From Siphonodentalium dalli (taxonomy: Eukaryota > Mollusca > Scaphopoda > Gadilida > Siphonodentaliidae), in assembly GCA_032622095.1 (NCBI GenBank), contig CP136061.1, positions 199,012,244-199,076,243 on the forward strand: DNA of 64,000 nucleotides, written 5' to 3'. Every line of letters starts with the position of its first letter. Position 1 is the stretch's first letter. Below are positions 1 through 11,419 of this stretch, in pieces. The translations under genes were made by a program, and so were the position numbers. A model generated the notes under the pieces. It did not search any database. It was not told the origin of the DNA and worked only from the letters and a program-made list of their open reading frames with translations.

Positions 1-172
1 CCAGAAAGTATTCCCGATAATGAAAAATAATAGATTTCTAAAATCGATATCTAACAAATCTGAGCTTTGATGGGTGACTTCCTCGACTCGAATCAAATAT
101 TTTTGACCCCCGAAGCCATTGAAATGGTAATTGAGAGGAGTTTTATCGGATTGAGTACCTTTAAAATAAACA
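1..172. mobile_element. Right end of a TTAA-flanked nonautonomous DNA transposon
   Basis: These bases match the right part of the complete copy at 51190-51593. Shared features are a block ending in CTCGACTCGAATCAAATAT, a short C-run followed by GAAGCC, and the terminal sequence GATTGAGTACCTTTAA. The element starts outside the window. Its end abuts TTAA, as in the other three copies. It carries no coding capacity, so it is read as a nonautonomous element. Confidence 0.6.
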
Positions 173-1812
173 TGAATGACTGTCGACATTTTGTCCAGTG
201 TAAACGAAAGCTCCGAAACTGAAAGACAACTTCAAAAGAAAACACTGCCAAAATGCTCTTTTCAACACCGGGAACACGTGTTGTTTACAGTCTCAACGAT
301 ATTACATAACGCGGAATCTGAGACGGATAGACGATGGATAACGCTATCGGTTGCTCAGTCTCATAGCAACCGATAGCTACTCGCGTCGTCGGTCCATCGG
401 CAATCTCCGAGCTTTTGCTACCATTTTAAAGCTATAATTCCCGTCGTATTTAGTCGTCCTATAGTGGCTAATTGCTGGCTATAATTATATTTAATAGCAT
501 GCGAACATCCGCGATGTAGAATAAGAATTATTAGGGGTATATATACATAATTTTCTGGAATTAAATGCCACAAAAACAGCTAAGATCGACATGTGAACTT
601 GTCCGTAAACAGCTTACGTTTCCGTCAAAGTATATTCGATAATTCGAGTTGGCAATTTCGACTCGAATTCGAATCGAATTTGACTTTCGAATCGAATATC
701 GAATCGAATATCGAATATTCGCAGGAGCCTAATTGACGCGCATTGTAAGTCATTGCATAATTATGAAAAGTGGTGAGGGGTACTCTCAATTAACAAGACC
801 CAAACAATTCTGTCAAGTATGTTTGGCTTTATCTAGCTTTCATCTGTGAAAACTTCAAATAGTTTGAGTTAACCCTTCAGACATCAGTATTTCAAACAAA
901 TTCAAGTACAATACAGTACAGGAACAGTGACAATTTGATCAAGTATTTATAAACCTGGCTATCATGTGGGATCTCATAATACCAAATGAATAATTAACAT
1001 AGAGATTAGTACTACTAGTAATTACTACATGTAACATTTCTGTACTACTAGTATATAATTAATGTCTCTCTCACTTGAATTTTAGAAAATAGCCTACTAT
1101 ATGAATTACAGTGATAATGGTCTCATTCCAAGCAGTATAAGCATAATCCATTGAACAAAAAGACATCTGACAATAACTTATAAGCATTTTCAAAATACTG
1201 ACTCCAAGAGCTCTAGGTTAGCTCTCAATGCATTGGATTTTTAAAAAATCCCCTCCCCACCACCATCACAGATACTCCCTCCCGAACCTCCCCCACTCAT
1301 GTCTTTGGGATACCGGTATGCCTTTGGCATATCATTGCCCAAAAACAGGTGTCCCAAAAAATCCCTGGATACTTCACTGTAAAGATTCCTTATATTAGGA
1401 TACCGATTTATATATTTGATTAACACCTTATTTTTGGGACGTCATGTCCAGTAACTTTGGTTTTACTGGGCGTTAATAGTCGGTCTTAGAAATTTGCTTT
1501 TTATGGAAACTTTATATTTAGAATGGTTTCTATGGTACTTTTTGATGAGGAATTTCATGGTGTCGGTTGATTTTTGTTTTTAAAGTGCCCAATGTAGGGT
1601 TTTAGGGGCCTGAACCCTAATTTCATGTTTCAGCCATTTTTCCCCTTTTATCCATTGAACATGTTCTGTTGCACATGCACAATAGCATGTGTACTGCCTT
1701 CTGTCATTACGAAATAAACCCATAATATATTCTCTTAACAAATAATGGCTGACAAAAAAAAAATACTTGCTGGGGAGAAATTCTTAATATTCTCTGAGGC
1801 GAAACTGAATAA
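173..1812. other. Non-coding stretch with a perfect hairpin
   Basis: No convincing exon was seen. Two structures stand out. At 343-377 a perfect 13-bp stem (GCTATCGGTTGCT against its complement) encloses a 9-base loop. At about 655-720 there is a run of TCGAAT words in both orientations. The rest is AT-rich unique-looking sequence. Confidence 0.5.
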
Positions 1813-2030
1813 GAGATATCTCCTCGATCAGGAAGAGATATCTCCAATTCGACAGCATTAAGAGATATCTCCAAATGACTAAGAGATATCTCCAAATGAC
1901 TAAGAGATATCTCCTGGTGAATTGAGAGATATCTCAAAATCACTAAGAAATATCTCCTCATGAATTAAGAGATATCTGCTAGTAATTTAGAGATATCTCC
2001 TAATGAATTAAGAGATATCTGCTAGTTAAT
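1811..2030. repeat. Palindromic minisatellite, core AGAGATATCTC
   Basis: Ten units about 20-22 bp apart each carry a self-complementary core, GAGATATCTC or a one-base variant. Linkers such as AAATGACTA and CTAATGAATTA vary. The spacing is close to two helical turns, so the palindromes would face the same side of the DNA. The reading frame across it on the minus strand is simply the translated repeat. Confidence 0.85.
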
Positions 2031-3118
2031 TCCTTGTCAGAAAAAAGCAGCATGTATTGATCAATGTATTTCCTCCTTGCATATTATAAAACTGAAGTCG
2101 GTTATAACTTATTGGACTCGCTATACAGGACATTCATAAACTAAATAGTCTCAGGCTATGCCCTTGACCATCTAGTTTAGGCATGCCCAATAGCTCTTCT
2201 ATTAACCCTGACATAGAGCCGCATAGGTTTTTGTGTACATGTACTTCAGAAATCAATAATGCAGGTATACCAAAAATATCTTCAGAATTCCACCGGATAT
2301 TTACAAAAAGAATGCTCTACTAGTATTTAATGTTATATATAGCTACAATGGCACTGATTATTGTTCAGTTTACCCTGCTCCCTTGCAAGATAACAAAACA
2401 ATGACTACAGAAATCGGCCACGAAACGAATTCGCTCATGCATGTTAATTACCTGCGTGAATTCTTGAATCACTCGCACGAATATCTAATGCGACCTTATA
2501 CAGGCGATACGAGAAGTAATGATTAAAACCACCCAAGGGTAATCTCAACTAGGCCTGCTGGTGAAAGCTTGTGGGTACAAGCTTTCATCGGTCAGGTTTG
2601 CGAGGTCGATATAAGTGATCGACTACGGCAAATACTATGCTACATTTACCCAGAGTTCATTAATCAGTTTAGTTGTTAAACTGTGTCAATGAACTATGGG
2701 CAGTAAGCAAACAATTGGTTGAAATGAACAAGATTTACAGGAATGATGACGTATAACGCCACGATGGAAGCCTGCGAAGCACCGCTGGACAGTGTTAATT
2801 AATCGATAATTACGTTGGAAATGTCACCTGATCAATATAGGAAATGTATATGAATGTCTATATCTAAACATTACTCGGACCTGACTGACCAGCAGAACTT
2901 CGCAAGAAACCATCGTGGCGCTATGAATTTGAAAACATGAAAACAATGAGAATCTTACAATTTAACTACCTGTGTATATACAAATTTCACCGAGATCCAA
3001 AGGTCACTCACCGCCAAGCCACCGGCCGCCAACCGAGAAGCACAGAACATACAAACATGGTGAAACCAAACACCTATGAGTCTGTAGAACTCTGGCATAC
3101 CAGGAAGCCATATCCAGC
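2031..3118. other. Non-coding flank downstream of the Ngaro-like element, with two hairpins
   Basis: No gene was recognised. At 2562-2587 an 11-bp perfect stem (TGAAAGCTTGT) closes a GGGT tetraloop. At 2654-2695 a two-step stem pairs AGTTCATT with AATGAACT and CAGTTTA with TAAACTG. Because the neighbouring element reads leftward, part of this stretch could be its 3' terminal repeat. The matching split repeat expected of Ngaro/DIRS elements was not found, so the boundary is unknown. Confidence 0.4.
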
Positions 3119-3679
3119 CTAGTCACAGGACTTATGAGCTCCCCTAGAAAGAAACGGAAGACGGCGGATGACTTGTATAAAATAACTTCGTAGAACACGT
3201 GTGCCTTCAATATTTAAATGCAAACCATCCCCATACAATTCGGTCAATGGCAAATGAGATTTCTTATCCAAAAAGGGTCTAAATGTGTGAACATATGTGA
3301 TATTGCGTCGCTTGCAAAGTCTATGCAACGCCTGATTGAGAGTTCGAATGATATCGTTTGAAGTGTTAAAGTCACATGGTCTGGGAATGATCGCAGACAT
3401 AATGACCGTAGCGTGTTGAAAAGATTTTTCTTTCACTGCAGTGATAAGACTGTTGTACTGAGCAATAAGTTGTTTCTCAGACTGTCCCGAAAAATTGTCA
3501 TTGGTACCCACATGAAGGATGACATAGTCAAAGTCGGTTTTTGCAGAGCCGTTAACTACTTTCCTTTCCAACCGTGATATGTTGGCACCACGAAAGACTT
3601 GCATCTCCGTCCAATCGATATTGCCCACGTGTTTTGCGATAGAATCTGATATGACCGTGACAGACTTTGCACCTCGTAC
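3119..3679 (-). CDS. SGNH/GDSL-family hydrolase domain of the Ngaro-like element
   Basis: The frame encodes a compact SGNH-fold esterase-like domain of about 187 residues. Block I is visible as VISDSI (nucleophile Ser), block III as HVGTNDN, and block V as DGLHLN with the catalytic Asp-x-x-His. The part from 3628 to 3679 has no ATG but carries block I in frame. It is preceded by TTTTTCATTACAG, a good 3' splice acceptor, and by an in-frame stop just beyond. The N-terminus is therefore probably joined by splicing or supplied by read-through from the recombinase. In Ngaro elements the role of this domain is unknown; all catalytic blocks look intact here. It follows the recombinase frame by about 40 bases. 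Confidence 0.75.
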   Translation of the reverse strand, partial: VRGAKSVTVISDSIAKHVGNIDWTEMQVFRGANISRLERKVVNGSAKTDFDYVILHVGTNDNFSGQSEKQLIAQYNSLITAVKEKSFQHATVIMSAIIPRPCDFNTSNDIIRTLNQALHRLCKRRNITYVHTFRPFLDKKSHLPLTELYGDGLHLNIEGTRVLRSYFIQVIRRLPFLSRGAHKSCD

Positions 3680-3716
3680 TGTAATGAAAAATTAAAATGA
3701 GATGAGATGAGTATTT

Positions 3717-4676
3717 TCAAGATGAATTAACAATATGATGTTTCAAGGCAGTCCCCACCTTCAACTTATCAGCGAGACTAAATTCCAGATATACCTTGTA
3801 TGCGTCGCTACGCCAATCCCCATGCAATTGTATTAATTCGGATTCGACTCCCACTTGAAAGGCTAGAGTAGTACCTCCCCTACGGAAACTATGAGAAGAA
3901 TATTCTGCCGGATTAAGGCCTATCTGTTTCAGTAATGCTCTTAGAAACGTGGTAAATCTATTATATGTAACTGGTGAATTAACCCCGTTCTTATCCGTGA
4001 TTATAAAGGCGGGCCCATGTTCGTTAGTAGGAAAATACTCACACATGATTGAAAAGGCGCGCACTGGACACAAAACCGAATTCTCAATACGCGGAATGGG
4101 TATAACCAAAACCCTATTTCCTAATTGTAAGGTTTTACTCCAGCGGAAATTTACCATTAAACCAAGATCATGGTTGGAAATGTCATTCCTACACAATTGA
4201 AACTTCTTATTAAATTGTGCTACTGATAACGGCATGAAATTAGACTTACGCCCGAATGTAAAAAACATAAATAAGAATAAACACCAATAAGTGTAATGGT
4301 TTTTACTGTCAAAGCTTAATGCACCGAACATTTTAAGTAAAATGTCTATAGTGATTGGCGCAGCTCTACGCGGTATATGAGGGTTTAAACGCGCTAACCC
4401 CCGGAGAACGAGATCCATTTGAAAACTGTCCGGAGGGAAAACCATATCTACCAACAGATGCAATGTGCGCACCCCACTAATATAATTCCGTATTGCGTCA
4501 GTGGTCTTAAAAGACCGACTCAAAAATTGTATGTACAATACAACCGTGTTCGTAGTACATGGTAGGGGTACCATGTTGAAATGAATACAAAAGGACAAGT
4601 ATGCAACAAACTGAATTTGAAGATTTCTCCACGTTGATTCTGCGAAAGCCGCACGCGTCGAGCGAACTGTTTCTTG
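3717..4676 (-). CDS. Tyrosine recombinase (phage-integrase-like) of the Ngaro/DIRS-like element
   Basis: This recombinase would integrate the circular cDNA of the retrotransposon without target duplication. Counting from a TTG codon at 4598, the catalytic set can be seen: Arg117 in FGRKSN, Lys155 in the beta-hairpin, His236-x-x-Arg239 in SHSFRRGG, His259/Trp262 in HGDW, and Tyr270 in YKVYL as the likely nucleophile. The frame is open upstream to 4676 without an ATG and encodes a plausible SAM-like N-terminal domain (AESTWRNLQIQF), so I extend it there. No internal stop is present. About 320 codons is normal for this family. It may be expressed with the upstream RT frame. Confidence 0.8.
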   Translation of the reverse strand, partial: QETVRSTRAAFAESTWRNLQIQFVAYLSFCIHFNMVPLPCTTNTVVLYIQFLSRSFKTTDAIRNYISGVRTLHLLVDMVFPPDSFQMDLVLRGLARLNPHIPRRAAPITIDILLKMFGALSFDSKNHYTYWCLFLFMFFTFGRKSNFMPLSVAQFNKKFQLCRNDISNHDLGLMVNFRWSKTLQLGNRVLVIPIPRIENSVLCPVRAFSIMCEYFPTNEHGPAFIITDKNGVNSPVTYNRFTTFLRALLKQIGLNPAEYSSHSFRRGGTTLAFQVGVESELIQLHGDWRSDAYKVYLEFSLADKLKVGTALKHHIVNSS

Positions 4677-4714
4677 TCACAAGCATGCAACCTCATCTGA
4701 AAGTAAATGAATGT

Positions 4715-5770
4715 TTACCAATCGTGTAAAAAGGTAAAAAATTCGAAATTCACTTGACATTCCCTGGTGTATCTGTCTCCAAATTCCAACATAAATTCCG
4801 TGCCTAAACTATCCCAACGGGATAACATGTCAGGTGCTCTATTATCGCACCCACTTATGTGTTTACACCGGATCTGAAATTGGAATTTGGCTACTAGAAA
4901 CATGATCTCCCTCAGACATTGTTGAAGAAACAAATTTCTCGTTCTGCCGGAGTTTAATACCAAAACCGAAGTAGTGTTATCACAGAACAAAGTTACCTTC
5001 CTACCTCGAAGACGTTCACCCCAAGTGTGTAAACTTACACTAATGGTTAATAATTCCAAACAATTGATGTGTAAATTCTGGCTCAAAATAAAGGGTGGGA
5101 ACAATGAATGAAAATAACACTCTCCACAAACCGCACCCGCCCCTGTTAAACATGCGTCGGTCGCGAGATAAAGATCTGGGATCGACCATTCTTGGAAATC
5201 CATTATAGAAATCCCGTTATATACCTCAATAAATTTGTACCACCATAACAGATCTTTACGAATAAATTTCGGAATGACGTGAGCATTGCCGTGTACCGGA
5301 AGTGCTCTAAGCCAGGTCAACAATCTTGACACAAATATCCTACCCGGTTTTACACAGGAGGAAATAAAATGAAGCTTGCCTAAGAGCGATTCCAATTCTT
5401 TCCTCGTGGCTTCGTGTTTATTTAACCATGACGACAGTAACAATTTGATTTCAATCAATCGATCTTGTGATATAGAAAGTGTCAGATCAATTGTGTTAAA
5501 TAACACCCCTAAGAAAATCATGTCAGTTGATGGCGGGCACGCTTTGTGGATAGCTTCGACCATACCACATGATTGAATAATATGACCCAGCATAGCAAAA
5601 CTGGAATTGCCCATCGACGGACAGGCGATTCCAGCCAGATCATCCAAGTAATTAACAATCTGATAACCAAGTGATTGCATAATAAATGCAACCGAATTTG
5701 TAATCCGTTGGCAAATGTATGCCGCACTACGCAAACCCATGCTTAACAAAGTCCAATGCTTTTTTCGCAT
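4715..5770 (-). CDS. Reverse transcriptase (palm part) and RNase H of the Ngaro/DIRS-like element, N-terminally truncated
   Basis: 351 codons. RT motif B is LLSMGLRSA (residues 8-16) and motif C is NYLDD with the catalytic Asp43-Asp44. RNase H follows with Asp205 (LATDAC), Glu239 (NCLELL), Asp264 (FCDN) and Asp314 (RAPDMLS), so the acidic D-E-D-D set is intact. RT motif A and the fingers are missing: the frame opens right after a stop, and the bases upstream to about 5960 do not continue it recognisably. The element is thus 5' truncated or frameshifted and could not make an active RT alone. The missing half, not a mutated active site, is what inactivates it. Confidence 0.85.
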   Translation of the reverse strand: MRKKHWTLLSMGLRSAAYICQRITNSVAFIMQSLGYQIVNYLDDLAGIACPSMGNSSFAMLGHIIQSCGMVEAIHKACPPSTDMIFLGVLFNTIDLTLSISQDRLIEIKLLLSSWLNKHEATRKELESLLGKLHFISSCVKPGRIFVSRLLTWLRALPVHGNAHVIPKFIRKDLLWWYKFIEVYNGISIMDFQEWSIPDLYLATDACLTGAGAVCGECYFHSLFPPFILSQNLHINCLELLTISVSLHTWGERLRGRKVTLFCDNTTSVLVLNSGRTRNLFLQQCLREIMFLVAKFQFQIRCKHISGCDNRAPDMLSRWDSLGTEFMLEFGDRYTRECQVNFEFFTFLHDW

Positions 5771-5774
5771 TTAA

Positions 5775-6905
5775 TTAGATCTTTCAGCGTTTTCCCAGGA
5801 TTACAAATTCTGAATATTACGGTTCGGTTATACTTAATTTGGGGAACCCAGCCTCCGGCACCCAAACTTATTATAACGGGTTGGCAAACGGCCTAGAACC
5901 ATGTGTGATATATCATGAATCCGCTTAACAGAGGGTATACTCTTCAATCTCCATCTCTGGAAATTTCTTACTTTCCTCCATCATTCCATGAACTTCTGTG
6001 AGATTTATATCTCATGTCCAAGCTGAGCTACATAAGGCCAAAAAAAAATATGCTATGTTTCCGTACATCGACCGATCCTAAAGATAACTCACCGACCCTA
6101 AACTTTTTATTGATATTTTGAGAAAGAGTCAAAATTTAATGCTCATAAATACTGCTGTTCTTTAGTGTGCAAAACACATGTTTTCTAACATGTCCCTGTG
6201 AAAAGTGATCAGGAAGTGACAGCTGTCTCAAAAGCCCCAAGTGTGTGATGGGTTGTGGATTGATGGGCATACATTATGCAAATTTAATTTCATGAGAGTG
6301 GATCTCCTGCCTGCTTTATGTCTTGTTTTGGGATTTCTGGAACACTATCAACAGGCATGGTAGGTGTGTATCTGTATATATACATGTATAGAGGTTATCA
6401 CCACATACATGTATGTTAGGGGTATAGCTACTGTTTTCAAAAACCAGGCATGCCCGTTGGGCGTACTGGCTACCCAGAAAATGGGATGTAGTCATCACAA
6501 TACAAGTACGGTATAATGGCGGTATTATTGGTAAAATTCTTATAAAAAGTTAGTGACATGGATTTCGTACCAAGTTTATAGCTAAATTTATAAAAAATGT
6601 GGTATGTGAATAATAAAAAACATACTTAAGCATGAAGTAAGTTTTATTTTTTTTATCAATCTTAATGTATATTTCCACTGTGTTAATCAAGTAATACTTT
6701 CCCCACAGCACGGTTGGCATTTTATGTCACTTTAGTCGAGGTAGTTTAATATTTCTGCAGCTGGATAAAAAATATTGAAAAATATTGAAAAAATGCCTAC
6801 CTACCCTAATTTTTTCGCTCCGTTACCCGAAACATACCATCTTTTTGGCCTTAACACTTTTATTAATCTATATCATCTCTTTTGACCCGTTATTTGCAGG
6901 TACAG
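5775..6905. other. Non-coding, no feature recognised
   Basis: AT-rich sequence with short T-runs and no splice-bounded frame. The first 200 bases upstream of the RT frame were checked on the minus strand for the missing fingers domain and nothing convincing was found. Confidence 0.4.
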
Positions 6906-6907
6906 TG

Positions 6908-7480
6908 TAGAAACATGTTTGGAACTACATTGGAATGACAGAGAAGAATTCATAATATGATCACGATATCTGAGCTTCAGGTAGTGTATTTGGATGTTCA
7001 TACTAAGAATTGAAGGATCAGCATCATACCCACAGGTTGCATCTATATACCTGTGTATGTACAGCAGGAAATTCTCTTAATGTGGTGACCAGGATGAAAT
7101 TCATACAGTGTTCTGCTTTCTTTGATTAATCGGAGAGTCGTGCAGCATATCCCATGCTTACGCCTGGGGCCATCAAAATAACGGAAACATGTTTGGAACT
7201 ACATTGGTACTACAGAGAAGAAATTCAGCGCAAACGCCTAATATGATCCTGAGCTTGAGTTTGATGTTCGTACTAAGAATAAAAGGTTCAGAATCATACC
7301 CACATGTTGCATCTACTAGTATGTACATGTGTATATACTGAAGGAAATTCTCTAATGTGCTGACCAGGATGAAAATCATACAATGTTCTGCTTCCAGTAA
7401 GAAACAGCATCTTTGATTGTCAGACAGTCGCGCAACATATCCCATGTTTACATCTGGAGCCATTAGCATAACGGAAACCA
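6908..7480. repeat. Diverged tandem duplication, unit about 275-295 bp
   Basis: Unit 1 (about 6908-7182) and unit 2 (about 7183-7480) align along their whole length. Both start with ACATGTTTGGAACTACATTGG. Both share a TACTAAGAAT block, a CATACCCACA block and an AGCATATCCCATG or AACATATCCCATG block. Differences are substitutions and small indels, so the duplication is old. A 162-codon minus-strand frame over unit 2 is not conserved in unit 1 and is treated as chance. Confidence 0.75.
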
Positions 7481-7639
7481 AGACCGCTTCATCGTCATTC
7501 GATGGCCTTTTCATGATGTCATTTATGGTGGAGAGAGTTATAGGAGATTTGGACATTTTCTGCTGATCATTGTGCGGAATAAGTGCCAAATTAATGTGAA
7601 TGACCAGGACTGTTGGCAGAACAGATACATGTACGCCAT

Positions 7640-7772
7640 TGTGGTGGATTGATAGTAACATGTCATGACATTGACCACTTTTAGCCCATGTTCAACCTTG
7701 TCGCTTTCTGAATCGGTTGAACATAAACCCGAAATTGTCAATGTCACACCATGTTACCATCAATCCACCACA
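7640..7772. repeat. 133-bp inverted repeat (MITE- or hairpin-RNA-like)
   Basis: Two 58-base arms begin TGTGGTGGATTGAT and end TGTTCAACC. They are complementary at about 46 of 58 positions, around a 17-base loop at 7698-7714. A transcript would fold into one long imperfect stem. No target duplication is evident at the tips, so it could be a small MITE or a hairpin-RNA source. Confidence 0.75.
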
Positions 7773-10388
7773 ACTAAACTTATATTAATATTAAGTTTTC
7801 CTGAAAATAATTTTTTTGTTATAAAATTGGGAAAACATCTTAGACATTATTATTCAAAATAACATGTAATCACATATTGAATGCATACAATGTGTTCATT
7901 TTATCTCAGATTTAGAAACCTGAACAATACGTTGAAAATGTTTGGATCTTTAATCTACAGTTAAAGGTGTCATATGCAACCGGTTTCACCATTTGGCTAA
8001 ATAATGAATTTAATTGGTTGCCACTTCGGTCAGATGCGATATTTTAGAAACGCTCCTATCTAGTGATGTTTGGCGTAACATTTCAATGTTTTGAAATATA
8101 TTTCGTATTTTGAGCAAAAACTTCATGACCTACATGTATCTCCCCATATTTTGATACATCACCAATTGAGGTTAAAGCCTTCGCTGTTGATTTCTACCAA
8201 CACATAGCATATTTCTGCAAAATGAAATGTCAAGTGATACATGTATTCATTCTTTTACAAAGTATATCTTATAATTTTAATTGAATACAGAGCCAATGAT
8301 TTGATCAGAAAATGAAGAGTTTACAGACTGTCTCAAAATTGTTTTCAAAATCTGATATGATCAAATAGACAATTTTGGGGCTATCCCCTATGGGGCTATG
8401 GGCCTATTGAGCGACACGGATATTCCGTATGTGAAATAGTATCCCTTGAACTCATAAAATATGGAATGGATTCTCATCTAACTGAAAAGTGTGGTAGTTA
8501 CACAAACACAACCTACGCTTTTCCACTTTTTGGGATCAGATTTGGGGGCACAGATCACTCTAAAAATGTTGCATGTCACCTTGAAGAGTTTTTTCTATTA
8601 TTTCATATATTAATTTTAGTATCATCGAGATCTGTGAAGTGTGAGTATTATATAAATACACTAGTTCTAATTAAATTACACTCTTGAGCAAGCTATGCAT
8701 TAAAGAGTCTGAAGAAAATATCTGGTATTTCTGTTATCACCAAGAATCTTTACATCAATGTCAGTCAATCACAACATTTAACAGCAAAGTGATGAAGCCA
8801 ATCAGTCTATTGACGATTTTCATCGGCTCCAGAGTTTCTCGACACATAGCTAAAATAGCATAATAAGTTTCCTGTCATATCTGGTCACAATGCTTATTTC
8901 ACAATGTTCACAAATTTGGTGATTACAACTAATTTAACACTAATGTGTGTCCATTTGAAGAGTCCAGAAATTATCAATAATAGCCATCAAGGAGAATAGA
9001 ATTAAGTATTTCCAAGAATTTCAACAGTTTGCAACCGTTTTTCTTATTCGCCAAAATCCAAGTAACAGGAGATAACATTCTGTCAATCGTAAAACTGCGC
9101 TTTGATGTTATACAACAGGAATTGCATGCATAAACTATTTATAGTGGCGGCTATGTGACTTATAGTTTACATATGTATATTCATTAGGACTGTTATGTGT
9201 AGCTTATTCCAACCTGAGAGCCCAATTTTAATTAGAACTGATTATACACATGTGTTATGCACATGTACAACTTGATGGTTCTTTTGTTTTGACAAGACAC
9301 AACAGGTGTATCATCATGTCATGGCTGATTGGTCATCAGTTGATAGCACATGCATGCCATGAACAGCTGATTAGAATCAGGGACATTTCCATTGACTGTA
9401 TCATCTCTTTGTAACTATACCAGAAATAAAAAATTCTGAATGCAAAACATTATGGGCGCAGTGCATGTTCAGCTGAAGGTAGATTGAGATAAGAATAATA
9501 TCATTCATCATGACCTGAGGAGTGGGGATGGAAAGATCTCACCTGAGGGGCAAGATATATCGGCCAATTGGATTATTTTTCTTCCAAACCCAAGAGCCTC
9601 ATACTCAATGTTTTGTTTTATACACAATTTTGCCACATTTCAGTAGTTTTTTATAACGGTACATCAGGGGAGAAATCTGATGTCACATTTATGATTTTAT
9701 TTGATGATTTTAGTATATACTGGAAAAGCAAGCACGATACCCACACAAGTTAATTGGTTTGAGTGAAATATACATGGCTAGTGAAAACGACATGGCTGTT
9801 TTACCTCAAGTGTACTACACAAAATTATAAAATTATCTTTTGGCTAATGGCTATGCAAGGGCTGTTGTGACTCTACTCGACTGAAATGGTATTTCGGATG
9901 CCACGCACCTGGTGTCTGGATGCTCTTAATCAATGATACAGGAGAGTGGCTCTGCCCAGTTGTGATGAGGGATACTAATCCATGCCTGCAATGTTCTTTG
10001 GGTTGAATTCTGATATCATGTCTGAAGGGTGCTTACGTCTTTTTTATTATCGGTTAAAGCTATAAAACAATATATTGAACATGTTCATGTATGTTCTTTG
10101 GAATTATTTATAGAGTCTTATGTAGTCCACAACCGCATATAAACGACACACCCATTAGTTCATGCCCTCCCATTAGTATCGCAAAGCCAACAAAGTGATT
10201 TTTTCTGTTTATATATGAATATCTTTGAACAAATAAATATCTCTAAAATAGATCAAAATGTCCCAATACGACATTTTTTGGAATAGACTAAAGACCCAGT
10301 ATCTGGGATGAACATCATCTGCAATATAACTCCGGATAAAGTTACATCTATCTTTTAAGTGCATATCTTTATTGCTGATTAGTAGCGC
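7773..10388. other. Non-coding, no gene recognised
   Basis: About 2.6 kb of AT-rich sequence. Short open frames are isolated and lack conserved motifs or paired splice sites. One 21-base interval at 8621-8641 is bounded by a T-rich AG and GTGAGT, but it is too short to support alone. Confidence 0.4.
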
Positions 10389-10910
10389 ATCATTAAATAA
10401 TTTGATGCCCACAGCAGCAATCACATGATAATAACCATGCATTATTTTACTTTTGTGCAATTTTCCCCACTTATATCTTCTGAACTGATTAAAAAACGCT
10501 CTTTATTTGTTACATTATTTTTGTTTTGCCCACCCCCCCCCCCCCACTTCATTTGAGGGACAAAGGCGCTTTTACCCGCAATTTTCCTACATATTTTCTA
10601 ATGTGATAAGGAACGCTCTTTATTGCTTCCTTAAGACGTCAACAGCGTCGATGAAATAACACTGCCACAGTGTGATATAGTTGTCAATAATTTGATGCCC
10701 ACAGTACCTATCCCATGACATTAACCATGCGTTATTTTACATTTGTGCAATTTTCCTCACATATCTTCTGAACTGATAAGAAACGCTCTTTATTGTCACA
10801 TAATTATTGGAAATCCCCCACCCCTCAGACATCTGGGGGTCAAAGGCGTTGTTATCCGCAATTTTCCTACATATTTTCTAAAGTGATATGGAACGCTCTT
10901 TATTGCTCAT
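10389..10910. repeat. Nested tandem repeat carrying AACGCTCTTTATT
   Basis: A larger unit beginning ATAATTTGATGCCCACAG occurs at about 10395 and 10687. Inside each, a smaller unit (GCAATTTTCC, then CTGAACTGAT or an equivalent, then AACGCTCTTTATT) occurs twice. This gives four copies of the 13-mer at 10495, 10612, 10782 and 10892. Runs of C (10530-10545) and CCCCCACCCCTC interrupt the units. Two further isolated copies of the 13-mer lie at 13636 and 13678. Confidence 0.7.
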
Positions 10911-11419
10911 TTTGCTTCTTTAAGAGTGAATTTACGAAATTACACTCCATTTCAGTTTATCGCTGTTTTTAAAATTTGACGACCCAGATTGCAACCATTT
11001 TGGGTACATTATCAATTATTTAGATAAAATAAGTTTCAGTGTCTGAGGACTAATAAGATTCCCTGGGTAAAATTTCAACTCTGAGAATCCATTGATTTTC
11101 ACGAAATTTACATTGTTTTTTTCTTCTTTTTGTGTAGGCTAATGTACTTATTCCTGGTAAGAAGCATTGTGTTGCAATTTATGTTAAGCTAAAAGCATAA
11201 ATGCTCTGAACTATATATATATATATTTCTGTTTTTGTTTATTTTGAATAAATATTGAAATTATTTTCTCCATTGTCATATTTTGTGGTCCACATGTCAT
11301 TAATATCTTTAGAGGGAAGAGTATCCACTAAAAGTTGATTAAATAGCTAGATTGAGTGATTAGATTGGACCCCTTTGAATACCTATTAAAATAGCTAGAA
11401 CAACCAATCGAGGTAGAAT

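Larger units (their letters stand above)
3119..5774 (-). mobile_element. Ngaro/DIRS-like tyrosine-recombinase retrotransposon, 5' truncated
   Basis: Three adjacent minus-strand reading frames appear in the order RT-RNase H (4715-5770), tyrosine recombinase (3717-4676) and SGNH hydrolase (3119-3679). Tyrosine recombinase with RT-RNase H and no aspartic protease or DDE integrase is the hallmark of DIRS-order retrotransposons. An accessory SGNH-type hydrolase is known from Ngaro elements. Gag and the N-terminal half of RT are missing. Terminal repeats were not located, so the ends given are only the coding limits. Confidence 0.8.

Noticed and set aside
7173-7661. 162-codon minus-strand open frame
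   Set aside because: It overlies the second unit of a tandem duplication, and the equivalent frame is not open in the first unit. No motif or splice signal supports it.
8621-8641. 21-base phase 1-1 mini-exon between a T-rich AG and GTGAGT
   Set aside because: It encodes six unremarkable residues, and with no flanking exons found on its left the splice pair alone is too weak.
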